This document shows positions 15,091 to 28,559 of a DNA stretch of 64,000 nucleotides, in pieces. The notes beneath the pieces are model-generated. The model was not told the origin of the DNA and made no database searches. It saw only the letters and a list, made by a program, of their open reading frames with translations. The stretch covers positions 62,001 through 126,000 of the forward strand of contig CANTFG010000285.1 in the NCBI GenBank assembly GCA_947652605.1. The letters are read 5' to 3'. Position 1 is the first letter of the stretch, and each line of letters opens with the position of its first letter. Made by a program: the position numbers and the translations under genes. Source of the DNA: Elmis aenea (lineage: Eukaryota; Arthropoda; Insecta; Coleoptera; Elmidae).

Positions 15091-17269
15091 TTGAAAGACA
15101 TATGCAAAACAATTGTATTCCTGTAAAGAGGCGATGGATAAACTGTTCCTGTGATATACAAATCAATAATTAAAATTGTTTAGAAAGAGTCGCTCAAGGA
15201 ACATATGTATTAACTAATGCACGGTATTTTTAGGAAATTATTAAAAATTAAAACCAGCTTATTGAAAGACATATGCAAAAAAATTGTATTCCTGTAAAGA
15301 GGCGATGGATAAACTGTTCCTGTGATATACAAATCAATAATTAAAATTGTTTAGAAATAGTCGCTCAAGGAACATATGTATTAACTAAAGCACGGTATTT
15401 TTAGGAAATTATTAAAAATTAAAACCAGCTCATTGAAAGACATATGCAAAACAATTGTATTCATGTAAAGAGGCGATGGATAAACTGTTCCTGTGATATA
15501 CAAATCAATAATTGAAATTGTTTCGAAATAGTCGCACAAGGAACATATGTATTAACTAAAGCACGGTATTTTTAGGAAATTATTCAAAATTAATGCGAGC
15601 TCATTGAAAGACATATGCAAAACAATTGTATTCATGTAAAGAGGCGATGGATAAACTGTTTCTGTGATATACAAATCAATAATTAAAATTGTTTAGAAAT
15701 AGTCGCTCAAGGAACATATGTATTAACTAAAGCACGGTATTTTTAGGAAATTATTAAAAATTAAAACCAGCTCATTGAAAGACATATGCAAAACAATTGT
15801 ATTCATGTAAAGAGGCGATGGATAAACTGTTCCTGTGATATTCAAATCAATAATTAAAATCGTTTAGAAATAGTCGCTCAAGGAACATATGTATTAACTA
15901 AAGCACGGTATTTTTAGGAAATTATTAAAAATTAAAACCAGCTCATTGAAAGACATATGCAAAACAATTGTATTCATGTAAAGAGGCGATGGATAAACTG
16001 TTCCTGTGATATACAAATCAATAATTAAAATTGTTCAGAAATAGTCGCTTAAGGAACATATGTATTAACTAATGCACGGTATTTTTAGGAAATTATTAAA
16101 AATTAAAACCAGCTCATTGAAAGACATATGCAAAACAATTGTATTCCTGTAAAGAGGCGATGGATAAACTGTTCCTGTGATATACAAATCAATAATTAAA
16201 ATTGTTTAGAAATAGTCGCTCAAGGAACATATGTATTAACTAAAGCACGGTATTTTTAGGAAATTATTAAAAATTAAAACCAGCTCATTGAAAGACTTAT
16301 GCAAAACAATTGTATTCATGTAAAGAGGCGATGGATAAACTGTTCCTGTCATATACAAATCAATAATTGAAATTGTTTCGAAATAGTCGCACAAGGAACA
16401 TATGTATTAACTAAAGCACGGTATTTTTAGGAAAATATTAAAAATTAATACCAGCTCATTAAAAGACATATGCTAAACAATTGTATTCATGTAAAGAGGC
16501 GATGGATAAACTGTTCCTGTGATATACAAATCAATAATTAAAATTGTTTCGAAATTGTCGCTCAAGGAACATATGTATTAACTAAAGCACGGTATTTTTA
16601 GGAAATTATTAAAAATTAATGCCAGCTCATTGAAAGACATATGCAAAACAATTGTATTCATGTAAGGAGGCGATGGATAAACTGTTCCTGTGATATACAA
16701 ATCAATAATTAAAATTGTTCAGAAATAGTCGCTCAAGGAACATATGTATTAACTAATGCACGGTATTTTTAGGAAATTATTAAAAATTAAAACCAGCTCA
16801 TTGAAAGACATATGCAAAACCAATGTATTCCTGTAAAGAGGCGATGGATAAACTGTTCCTGTGATATACAAATCAATAATTACAATTGTTTAGAAATAGT
16901 CGCTCAAGGAACATATGTATTAACTAAAGCACGGTATTTTTAGGAAATTATTAAAAATTAAAACCAGCTCATTGAAAGACATATGCAAAACAATTGTATT
17001 CCTGTAAAGAGGCGATGGATAAACTGTTCCTGTGATATACAAATCAATAATTAAAATTGTTTAGAAAGAGTCGCTCAAGGAACATATGTATTAACTAATG
17101 CACGGTATTTTTAGGAAATTATTAAAAATTAAAACCAGCTTATTGAAAGACATATGCAAAAAAATTGTATTCCTGTAAAGAGGCGATGGATAAACTGTTC
17201 CTGTGATATACAAATCAATAATTAAAATTGTTTAGAAATAGTCGCTCAAGGAACATATGTATTAACTAA

Positions 17270-20200
17270 AGCACGGTATTTTTAGGAAATTATTAAAAAT
17301 TAAAACCAGCTCATTGAAAGACATATGCAAAACAATTGTATTCATGTAAAGAGGCGATGGATAAACTGTTCCTGTGATATACAAATCAATAATTGAAATT
17401 GTTTCGAAATAGTCGCACAAGGAACATATGTATTAACTAAAGCACGGTATTTTTAGGAAATTATTCAAAATTAATGCGAGCTCATTGAAAGACATATGCA
17501 AAACAATTGTATTCATTTAAAGAGGCGATGGATAAACTGTTTCTGTGATATACAAATCAATAATTAAAATTGTTTAGAAATAGTCGCTCAAGGAACATAT
17601 GTATTAACTAAAGCACGGTATTTTTAGGAAATTATTAAAAATTAAAACCAGCTCATTGAAAGACATATGCAAAACAATTGTATTCATGTAAAGAGGCGAT
17701 GGATAAACTGTTCCTGTGATATTCAAATCAATAATTAAAATCGTTTAGAAATAGTCGCTCAAGGAACATATGTATTAACTAAAGCACGGTATTTTTAGGA
17801 AATTATTAAAAATTAAAACCAGCTCATTGAAAGACATATGCAAAACAATTGTATTCATGAAAAGAGGCGATGGATAAACTGTTCCTGTGATATACAAATC
17901 AATAATTAAAATTGTTCAGAAATAGTCGCTTAAGGAACATATGTATTAACTAATGCACGGTATTTTTAGGAAATTATTAAAAATTAAAACCAGCTCATTG
18001 AAAGACATATGCAAAACAATTGTATTCCTGTAAAGAGGCGATGGATAAACTGTTCCTGTGATATACAAATCAATAATTAAAATTGTTTAGAAATAGTCGC
18101 TCAAGGAACATATGTATTAACTAAAGCACGGTATTTTAAGGAAATTATTAAAAATTAAAACCAGCTCATTGAAAGACTTATGCAAAACAATTGTATTCAT
18201 GTAAAGAGGCGATGGATAAACTGTTCCTGTCATATACAAATCAATAATTGAAATTGTTTCGAAATAGTCGCACAAGGAACATATGTATTAACTAAAGCAC
18301 GGTATTTTTAGGAAAATATTAAAAATTAATACCAGCTCATTAAAAGACATATGCTAAACAATTGTATTCATGTAAAGAGGCGATGGATAAACTGTTCCTG
18401 TGATATACAAATCAATAATTAAAATTGTTTCGAAATTGTCGCTCAAGGAACATATGTATTAACTAAAGCACGGTATTTTTAGGAAATTATTAAAAATTAA
18501 AACCAGCTCATTGAAAGACATATGCAAAACAATTGTATTCATGTAAAGAGGCGATGGATAAACTGTTCCTGTGATATACAAATCAATAATTAAAATTGTT
18601 CAGAAATAGTCGCTCAAGGAACATATGTATTAACTAATGCACGGTATTTTTAGGAAATTATTAAAAATTAAAACCAGCTCATTGAAAGACATATGCAAAA
18701 CCAATGTATTCCTGTAAAGAGGCGATGGATAAACTGTTCCTGTGATATACAAATCAATAATTACAATTGTTTAGAAATAGTCGCTCAAGGAACATATGTA
18801 TTAACTAAAGCACGGTATTTTTAGGAAATTATTAAAAATTAAAACCAGCTCACTGAAAGACATATGCAAAACAATTGTATTCATGTAAAGAGGCGATGGA
18901 TAAACTGTTCCTGTGATATACAAATCAATAATAGAAATTGTTTCGAAATAGTCGCACAAGGAACATATGTATTAACTAAAGCACGGTATTTTTAGGAAAT
19001 TAGTAAAAATTAAAACCAGCTCTTTGAAAGACATTCGCATAACAATTGTATTTATGTAAAGAGGCGATGGATAAACTGTTTCTGTGATATACAAATCAAT
19101 AATTAAAAATGTTCAGAAATAGTCGCTCAAGAAACATATGTATTAACTAAAGCACGGTATTTTTAGGAAATTATTAAAAATTAAAACCAGCTCATTGAAA
19201 GACATATGCAAAACAATTGTATTCCTGTAAAGAGGCGATGGATAAACTGTTCCTGTGATATACAAATCAATAATTAAAATTGTTTAGAAATAGTCGCTCA
19301 AGGAACATATGTATTAACTAAAGCACGGTATTTTTAGGAAATTATTAAAAATTAAAACCAGCTCATTGAAAGACATATGCAAAACAATTGTATTCATGTA
19401 AAGAGGCGATGGATAAACTGTTCCTGTGATATACAAATCAATAATTAAAATCGTTTCGAAATAGTCGCACAAGGAACATATGTATTAACTAAAGCACGGT
19501 ATTTTTAGGAAATTATTAAAAATTAATACCAGCTCATTAAAAGACATATGCAAAACAATTGTATTCATGTAAAGAGGCGATGGATAAACTGTTCCTGTCA
19601 TATACAAATCAATAATTGAAATTGTTTCGAAATAGTCGCACAAGGAACATATGTATTAACTAATGCACGGTATTTTTAGGAAATTATTAAAAATTAATAC
19701 CAGCTCATTGAAAGACATATGCAAAACAATTGTATTCATGTAAAGAGGCGATGGATAAACTGTTCCTGTGATATACAAATCAATAATTGAAATTGTTTCG
19801 AAATAGTAGCACAAGGAACATATGTATTAACTAAAGCACGGTATTTTTAGGAAATTATTAAAAATTAAAACCAGCTCATTGAAAGACATATGCAAAACAT
19901 TTTTATTCATGTAAAAAGGCGATGGATAAACTGTTCCTGTGATATACAAATCAATAATTAAAATTGTTTAGAAATAGTCGCACAAGGAACATATGTATTA
20001 ACTAAAGCACGGTATTTTTAGGAAATTATTAAAAATTAATACCAGCTCATTGAAAGACATACGCAAAACAATTGTATTCATGTAAAGAGGCGATAGATAA
20101 ACTGTTCCTGTGATATACAAATCAATAATTGAAATTGTTTCGAAATAGTCGCACAAGGAACATATGTATTAACTAAAGCACGGTATTTTTAGGAAATTAT

Positions 20201-23083
20201 TAAAAATTAAAACCAGCTCATTGAAAGACATATGCAAAACAATTGTATTCATGTAAAGAGGCGATGGATAAACTGTTCCTGTGATATACAAATCAATAAT
20301 TGAAATTGTTTCGAAATAGTCGCACAAGGAACATATGTATTAACTAAAGCACGGTATTTTTAGGAAATTATTCAAAATTAATGCGAGCTCATTGAAAGAC
20401 ATATGCAAAACAATTGTATTCATTTAAAGAGGCGATGGATAAACTGTTTCTGTGATATACAAATCAATAATTAAAATTGTTTAGAAATAGTCGCTCAAGG
20501 AACATATGTATTAACTAAAGCACGGTATTTTTAGGAAATTATTAAAAATTAAAACCAGCTCATTGAAAGACATATGCAAAACAATTGTATTCATGTAAAG
20601 AGGCGATGGATAAACTGTTCCTGTGATATTCAAATCAATAATTAAAATCGTTTAGAAATAGTCGCTCAAGGAACATATGTATTAACTAAAGCACGGTATT
20701 TTTAGGAAATTATTAAAAATTAAAACCAGCTCATTGAAAGACATATGCAAAACAATTGTATTCATGAAAAGAGGCGATGGATAAACTGTTCCTGTGATAT
20801 ACAAATCAATAATTAAAATTGTTCAGAAATAGTCGCTTAAGGAACATATGTATTAACTAATGCACGGTATTTTTAGGAAATTATTAAAAATTAAAACCAG
20901 CTCATTGAAAGACATATGCAAAACAATTGTATTCCTGTAAAGAGGCGATGGATAAACTGTTCCTGTGATATACAAATCAATAATTAAAATTGTTTAGAAA
21001 TAGTCGCTCAAGGAACATATGTATTAACTAAAGCACGGTATTTTAAGGAAATTATTAAAAATTAAAACCAGCTCATTGAAAGACTTATGCAAAACAATTG
21101 TATTCATGTAAAGAGGCGATGGATAAACTGTTCCTGTCATATACAAATCAATAATTGAAATTGTTTCGAAATAGTCGCACAAGGAACATATGTATTAACT
21201 AAAGCACGGTATTTTTAGGAAAATATTAAAAATTAATACCAGCTCATTAAAAGACATATGCTAAACAATTGTATTCATGTAAAGAGGCGATGGATAAACT
21301 GTTCCTGTGATATACAAATCAATAATTAAAATTGTTTCGAAATTGTCGCTCAAGGAACATATGTATTAACTAAAGCACGGTATTTTTAGGAAATTATTAA
21401 AAATTAAAACCAGCTCATTGAAAGACATATGCAAAACAATTGTATTCATGTAAAGAGGCGATGGATAAACTGTTCCTGTGATATACAAATCAATAATTAA
21501 AATTGTTCAGAAATAGTCGCTCAAGGAACATATGTATTAACTAATGCACGGTATTTTTAGGAAATTATTAAAAATTAAAACCAGCTCATTGAAAGACATA
21601 TGCAAAACCAATGTATTCCTGTAAAGAGGCGATGGATAAACTGTTCCTGTGATATACAAATCAATAATTACAATTGTTTAGAAATAGTCGCTCAAGGAAC
21701 ATATGTATTAACTAAAGCACGGTATTTTTAGGAAATTATTAAAAATTAAAACCAGCTCACTGAAAGACATATGCAAAACAATTGTATTCATGTAAAGAGG
21801 CGATGGATAAACTGTTCCTGTGATATACAAATCAATAATAGAAATTGTTTCGAAATAGTCGCACAAGGAACATATGTATTAACTAAAGCACGGTATTTTT
21901 AGGAAATTAGTAAAAATTAAAACCAGCTCTTTGAAAGACATTCGCATAACAATTGTATTTATGTAAAGAGGCGATGGATAAACTGTTTCTGTGATATACA
22001 AATCAATAATTAAAAATGTTCAGAAATAGTCGCTCAAGAAACATATGTATTAACTAAAGCACGGTATTTTTAGGAAATTATTAAAAATTAAAACCAGCTC
22101 ATTGAAAGACATATGCAAAACAATTGTATTCCTGTAAAGAGGCGATGGATAAACTGTTCCTGTGATATACAAATCAATAATTAAAATTGTTTAGAAATAG
22201 TCGCTCAAGGAACATATGTATTAACTAAAGCACGGTATTTTTAGGAAATTATTAAAAATTAAAACCAGCTCATTGAAAGACATATGCAAAACAATTGTAT
22301 TCATGTAAAGAGGCGATGGATAAACTGTTCCTGTGATATACAAATCAATAATTAAAATCGTTTCGAAATAGTCGCACAAGGAACATATGTATTAACTAAA
22401 GCACGGTATTTTTAGGAAATTATTAAAAATTAATACCAGCTCATTAAAAGACATATGCAAAACAATTGTATTCATGTAAAGAGGCGATGGATAAACTGTT
22501 CCTGTCATATACAAATCAATAATTGAAATTGTTTCGAAATAGTCGCACAAGGAACATATGTATTAACTAATGCACGGTATTTTTAGGAAATTATTAAAAA
22601 TTAATACCAGCTCATTGAAAGACATATGCAAAACAATTGTATTCATGTAAAGAGGCGATGGATAAACTGTTCCTGTGATATACAAATCAATAATTGAAAT
22701 TGTTTCGAAATAGTAGCACAAGGAACATATGTATTAACTAAAGCACGGTATTTTTAGGAAATTATTAAAAATTAAAACCAGCTCATTGAAAGACATATGC
22801 AAAACATTTTTATTCATGTAAAAAGGCGATGGATAAACTGTTCCTGTGATATACAAATCAATAATTAAAATTGTTTAGAAATAGTCGCACAAGGAACATA
22901 TGTATTAACTAAAGCACGGTATTTTTAGGAAATTATTAAAAATTAATACCAGCTCATTGAAAGACATACGCAAAACAATTGTATTCATGTAAAGAGGCGA
23001 TAGATAAACTGTTCCTGTGATATACAAATCAATAATTGAAATTGTTTCGAAATAGTCGCACAAGGAACATATGTATTAACTAA
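17270..23083 (+). repeat. 17-monomer higher-order repeat, two tandem copies of 2,907 bp
   Basis: Bases 17,270-20,176 and 20,177-23,083 are two near-identical consecutive copies of a 17-monomer block. Independent markers all give the offset 2,907 (17 x 171): attcatttaaag near 17,510 and 20,417, atgctaaac at 18,354 and 21,261, acattcgcataac at 19,031 and 21,938, and acatacgc at 20,057 and 22,964. Left of 17,270 the sequence has a different monomer type from that left of 20,177, which fixes the junction to within about one monomer. Very low divergence indicates a recent unequal exchange or replication-slip event. Confidence 0.85.
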
Positions 23084-23214
23084 TGCACGGTATTTTTAGG
23101 AAATTATTAAAAATTAAAACCAGCTCATTGAAAGACATATGCAAAACAATTGTATTCATGTAAAGAGGCGATGGATAAACTGTTCCTGTGATATACAAAT
23201 CAATAATTAAAATT

Positions 23215-23735
23215 GTTTAGAAAGAGTCGCTCAAGGAACATATGTATTAACTAATGCACGGTATTTTAAGGAAATTATTAAAAATTAAAACCAGCTTATT
23301 GAAAGACATATGCAAAAAAATTGTATTCCTGTAAAGAGGCGATGGATAAACTGTTCCTGTGATATACAAATCAATAATTAAAATTGTTTAGAAAGAGTCG
23401 CTCAAGGAACATATGTATTAACTAATGCACGGTATTTTTAGGAAATTATTAAAAATTAAAACCAGCTTATTGAAAGACATATGCAAAAAAATTGTATTCC
23501 TGTAAAGAGGCGATGGATAAACTGTTCCTGTGATATACAAATCAATAATTAAAATTGTTTAGAAAGAGTCGCTCAAGGAACATATGTATTAACTAATGCA
23601 CGGTATTTTTAGGAAATTATTAAAAATTAAAACCAGCTCATTGAAAGACATATGCAAAACAATTGTATTCATGTAAAGAGGCGATGGATAAACTGTTCCT
23701 GTGATATGTAAATCAATAATTGAAATTGTTTCGAA
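23215..23735 (+). repeat. Single-monomer amplification, about three near-identical units
   Basis: The rare monomer type combining gaaagagtcgctc, taatgcacg, cagctta and aaaaaaattg occurs in immediate succession, with the aaagagtcg variant at 23,221, 23,392 and 23,563 (171-bp steps). The first unit also carries ttttaagg where the others have tttttagg. Elsewhere in the array this type is separated by other types, so this is a local one-unit expansion. Confidence 0.75.
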
Positions 23736-26700
23736 ATAGTCGCACAAGGAACATATGTATTAACTAAAGCACGGTATTTTTAGGAAATTATTCAAAATTA
23801 ATGCGAGCTCATTGAAAGACATATGCAAAACAATTGTATTCATGTAAAGAGGCGATGGATAAACTGTTTCTGTGATATACAAATCAATAATTAAAATTGT
23901 TTAGAAATAGTCGCTCAAGGAACATATGTATTAACTAAAGCACGGTATTTTTAGGAAATTATTAAAAATTAAAACCAGCTCATTGAAAGACATATGCAAA
24001 ACAATTGTATTCATGTAAAGAGGCGATGGATAAACTGTTCCTGTGATATTCAAATCAATAATTAAAATCGTTTAGAAATAGTCGCTCAAGGAACATATGT
24101 ATTAACTAAAGCACGGTATTTTTAGGAAATTATTAAAAATTAAAACCAGCTCATTGAAAGACATATGCAAAACAATTGTATTCATGTAAAGAGGCGATGG
24201 ATTAACTGTTCCTGTGATATACAAATCAATAATTAAAATTGTTCAGAAATAGTCGCTCAAGGAACATATGTATTAACTAATGCACGGTATTTTTAGGAAA
24301 TTATTAAAAATTAAAACCAGCTCATTGAAAGACATATGCAAAACAATTGTATTCCTGTAAAGAGGCGATGGATAAACTGTTCCTGTGATATACAAATCAA
24401 TAATTAAAATTGTTTAGAAATAGTCGCTCAAGGAACATATGTATTAACTAAAGCACGGTATTTTTAGGAAATTATTAAAAATTAAAACCAGCTCATTGAA
24501 AGACTTATGCAAAACAATTGTATTCATGTAAAGAGGCGATGGATAAACTGTTCCTGTCATATACAAATCAATAATTGAAATTGTTTCGAAATAATCGCAC
24601 AAGGAACATATGTATTAACTAAAGCACGGTATTTTTAGGAAATTATTAAAAATTAATACCAGCTCATTAAAAGACATATGCTAAACAATTGTATTCATGT
24701 AAAGAGGCGATGGATAAACTGTTCCTGTGATATACAAATCAATAATTAAAATTGTTTCGAAATTGTCGCTCAAGGAACATATGTATTAACTTAAGCACGG
24801 TATTTTTAGGAAATTATTAAAAATTAAAACCAGCTCATTGAAAGACATATGCAAAACAATTGTATTCATGTAAAGAGGCGATGGATAAACTGTTCCTGTG
24901 ATATACAAATCAATAATTAAAATTGTTCAGAAATAGTCGCTCAAGGAACATATGTATTAACTAATGCACGGTATTTTTAGGAAATTATTAAAAATAAAAA
25001 CCAGCTCATTGAAAGACATATGCAAAACCAATGTATTCCTGTAAAGAGGCGATGGATAAACTGTTCCTGTGATATACAAATCAATAATTACAATTGTTTA
25101 GAAATAGTCGCTCAAGGAACATATGTATTAACTAAAGCACGGTATTTTTAGGAAATTATTAAAAATTAAAACCAGCTCACTGATAGACATATGCAAAACA
25201 ATTGTATTCATGTAAAGAGGCGATGGATAAACTGTTCCTGTGATATACAAATCAATAATAGAAATTGTTTCGAAATAGTCGCACAAGGAACATATGTATT
25301 AACTAAAGCACGGTATTTTTAGGAAATTAGTAAAAATTAAAACCAGCTCTTTGAAAGACATTCGCATAACAATTGTATTTATGTAAAGAGGCGATGGATA
25401 AACTGTTTCTGTGATATACAAATCAATAATTAAAAATGTTCAGAAATAGTCGCTCAAGAAACATATGTATTAACTAAAGCACGGTATTTTTAGGAAATTA
25501 TTAAAAATTAAAACCAGCTTATTGAAAGACATATGCAAAACAATTGTATTCCTGTAAAGAGGCGATGGATAAACTGTTCCTGTAATATACAAATCAATAA
25601 TTAAAATTGTTTAGAAATAGTCGCTCAAGGAACATATGTATTAACTAAAGCACGGAATTTTTAGGAAATTATTAAAAATTAAAACCAGCTCATTAAAAGA
25701 CATATGCAAAACAATTGTATTCATGTAAAGAGGCGATGGATAAACTGTTCCTGTGATATTCAAATCAATAATTAAAATCGTTTCGAAATAGTCGCACAAG
25801 GAACATATGTATTAACTAAAGCACGGTATTTTTAGGAAATTATTAAAAATTAATACCAGCTCATTAAAAGACATATGCAAAACAATTGTATTCATGTAAA
25901 GAGGCGATGGATAAACTGTTCCTGTCATATACAAATCAATAATTGAAATTGTTTCGAAATAGTCGCACAAGGAACATATGTATTAACTAATGCACGGTAT
26001 TTTTAGGAAATTATTAAAAATTAAAACCAGCTTATTGAAAGATATATGCAAAAAAATTGTATTCCTGTAAAGAGGCGATGGATAAACTGTTCCTGTGATA
26101 TACAAATCAATAATTAAAATTGTTTAGAAATAGTCGCTCAAGGAACATATGTATTAACTAAAGCACGGTATTTTTAGGAAATTATTAAAAATTAAAACCA
26201 GCTCATTGAAAGACATATGCAAAACAATTGTATTCATGTAAAGAGGCGATGGATAAACTGTTCCTGTGATATACAAATCAATAATTAAAATTGTTTCGAA
26301 ATAGTCGCACAAGGAACATATGTATTAACTAAAGCACGGTATTTTTAGGAAATTATTAAAAATTAATGCCAGCTCATTGAAAGACATATGCAAAACAATT
26401 GTATTCCTGTAAAGAGGCGATGGATAAACTGTTTCTGTGATATACAAATCAATAATTAAAATTGTTTAGAAATAGTCGCTCAAGGAACATATGTATTAAC
26501 TAAAGCACGGTATTTTTAGGAAATTATTAAAAATTAAAACCAGCTCATGGAAAGACATATGCAAAACAATTGTATTCATGTAAAGAGGCGATGGATAAAC
26601 TGTTCCTGTGATATACAAATCAATAATTAAAATTATTTAGAAATAGTCGCTCAAGGAACATATGTATTAACTAAAGCACGGTATTTTTAGGAAATTATTA

Positions 26701-28559
26701 AAAATTAAAACCAGCTCATTGAAAGACATATGCAAAACAATTGTATTCATGTAAAGAGGCGATGGATAAACTGTTCCTGTCATATACAAATCAATAATTA
26801 AAATCGTTTAGAAATAGTCGCTCAAGGAACATATGTATTAACTAAAGCACGGTATTTTTAGGAAATTATTAAAAATTAAAACCAGCTCATTGAAAGACAT
26901 ATGCAAAACAATTGTATTCATGTAAAGAGGCGATGGATAAACTGTTCCTGTGATATACAAATCAATAATTAAAATTGTTCAGAAATAGTCGCTCAAGGAA
27001 CATATGTATTAACTAATGCACGGTATTTTTAGGAAATTATTAAAAATTAAAACCAGCTCATTGAAAGACATATGCAAAACCAATGTATTCCTGTAAAGAG
27101 GCGATGGATAAACTGTTCCTGTGATATACAAATCAATAATTACAATTGTTTAGAAATAGTCGCTCAAGGAACATAATATGTATTAACTAAAGCACGGTAT
27201 TTTTAGGAAATTATTAAAAATTAAAACCAGCTCATTGAAAGACATATGCAAAACAATTGTATTCATGTAAAGAGGCGATGGATAAACTGTTCCTGTCATA
27301 TACAAATCAATAATTGAAATTGTTTCGAAATAGTCGCACAAGGAACATATGTATTAACTAAAGCACGGTATTTTTAGGAAATTATTAAAAATTAATACCA
27401 GCTCATTGAAAGACATATGCAAAACAATTGTATTCATGTAAAGAGGCGATGGATAAACTGTTTCTGTGATATACAAATCAATAATTAAAATTGTTTCGAA
27501 ATAGTCGCACAAGGAACATATGTATTAACTAAAGCACGGTATTTTTAGGAAATTATTAAAAAATAAAACCAGCTCATTGAAAGACATATGCAAAACAATT
27601 GTATTCATGTAAAGAAGCGATGGATAAACTGTTCCTGTCATATACAAATCAATAATTGAAATTGTTTCGAAATAGTCGCACAAGGAACATATGTATTAAC
27701 TAAAGCACGGTATTTTTAGGAAATTATTAAAAATTAAAACCAGCTCATTGAAAGACATATGCAAAACAATTTTATTCATGTAAAAAGGCGATGGATAAAC
27801 TGTTCCTGTCATATACAAATCAATAATTGAAATTGTTTCGAAATAGTCGCACAAGGAACATATGTATTAACTAAAGCACGGTATTTTTAGGAAATTAGTA
27901 AAATTTAAAACCAGCTCTTTGAAAGACATATGCAAAACAATTGTATTCATGTAAAGAGGCGATGGATAAACTGTTTCTGTGATATACAAATCAATAATTA
28001 AAATTGTTCAGAAATAGTCGCTCAAGGAACATATGTATTAACTAAAGCACGGTATTTTTAGGAAATTATTAAAAATTAAAACCAGCTCATTGAAAGACAT
28101 ATGCAAAACAATTGTATTCCTGTAAAAAAGCGATGGATAAACTGTTTCTGTGATATACAAATCAATAATTAAAATTGTTCAGAAATGGTCGCTCAAGGAA
28201 CATATGTATTAACTAAAGCACGGTATTTTTAGGAAATTATTAAAAATTAAAACCAGCTCATTGAAAGACATATGCAAAACAATTGTATTCATGTAAAAAG
28301 GCGATGGATAAACTGTTCCTGTGATATACAAATCAATAATTAAAATTGTTTAGAAATAGTCGCTCAAGGAACATATGTATTAACTAAAGCACAGTATTTT
28401 TAGGAAATTATTAAAAATTAAAACCAGCTCATTGAAAGACATATGCAAAACAATTGTATTCCTGTAAAGAGGCGATGGATAAACTGTTCCTGTGATATAC
28501 AAATCAATAATTAAAATAGTTTAGAAATAGTCGCTCAAGGAACATATGTATTAACTAAA

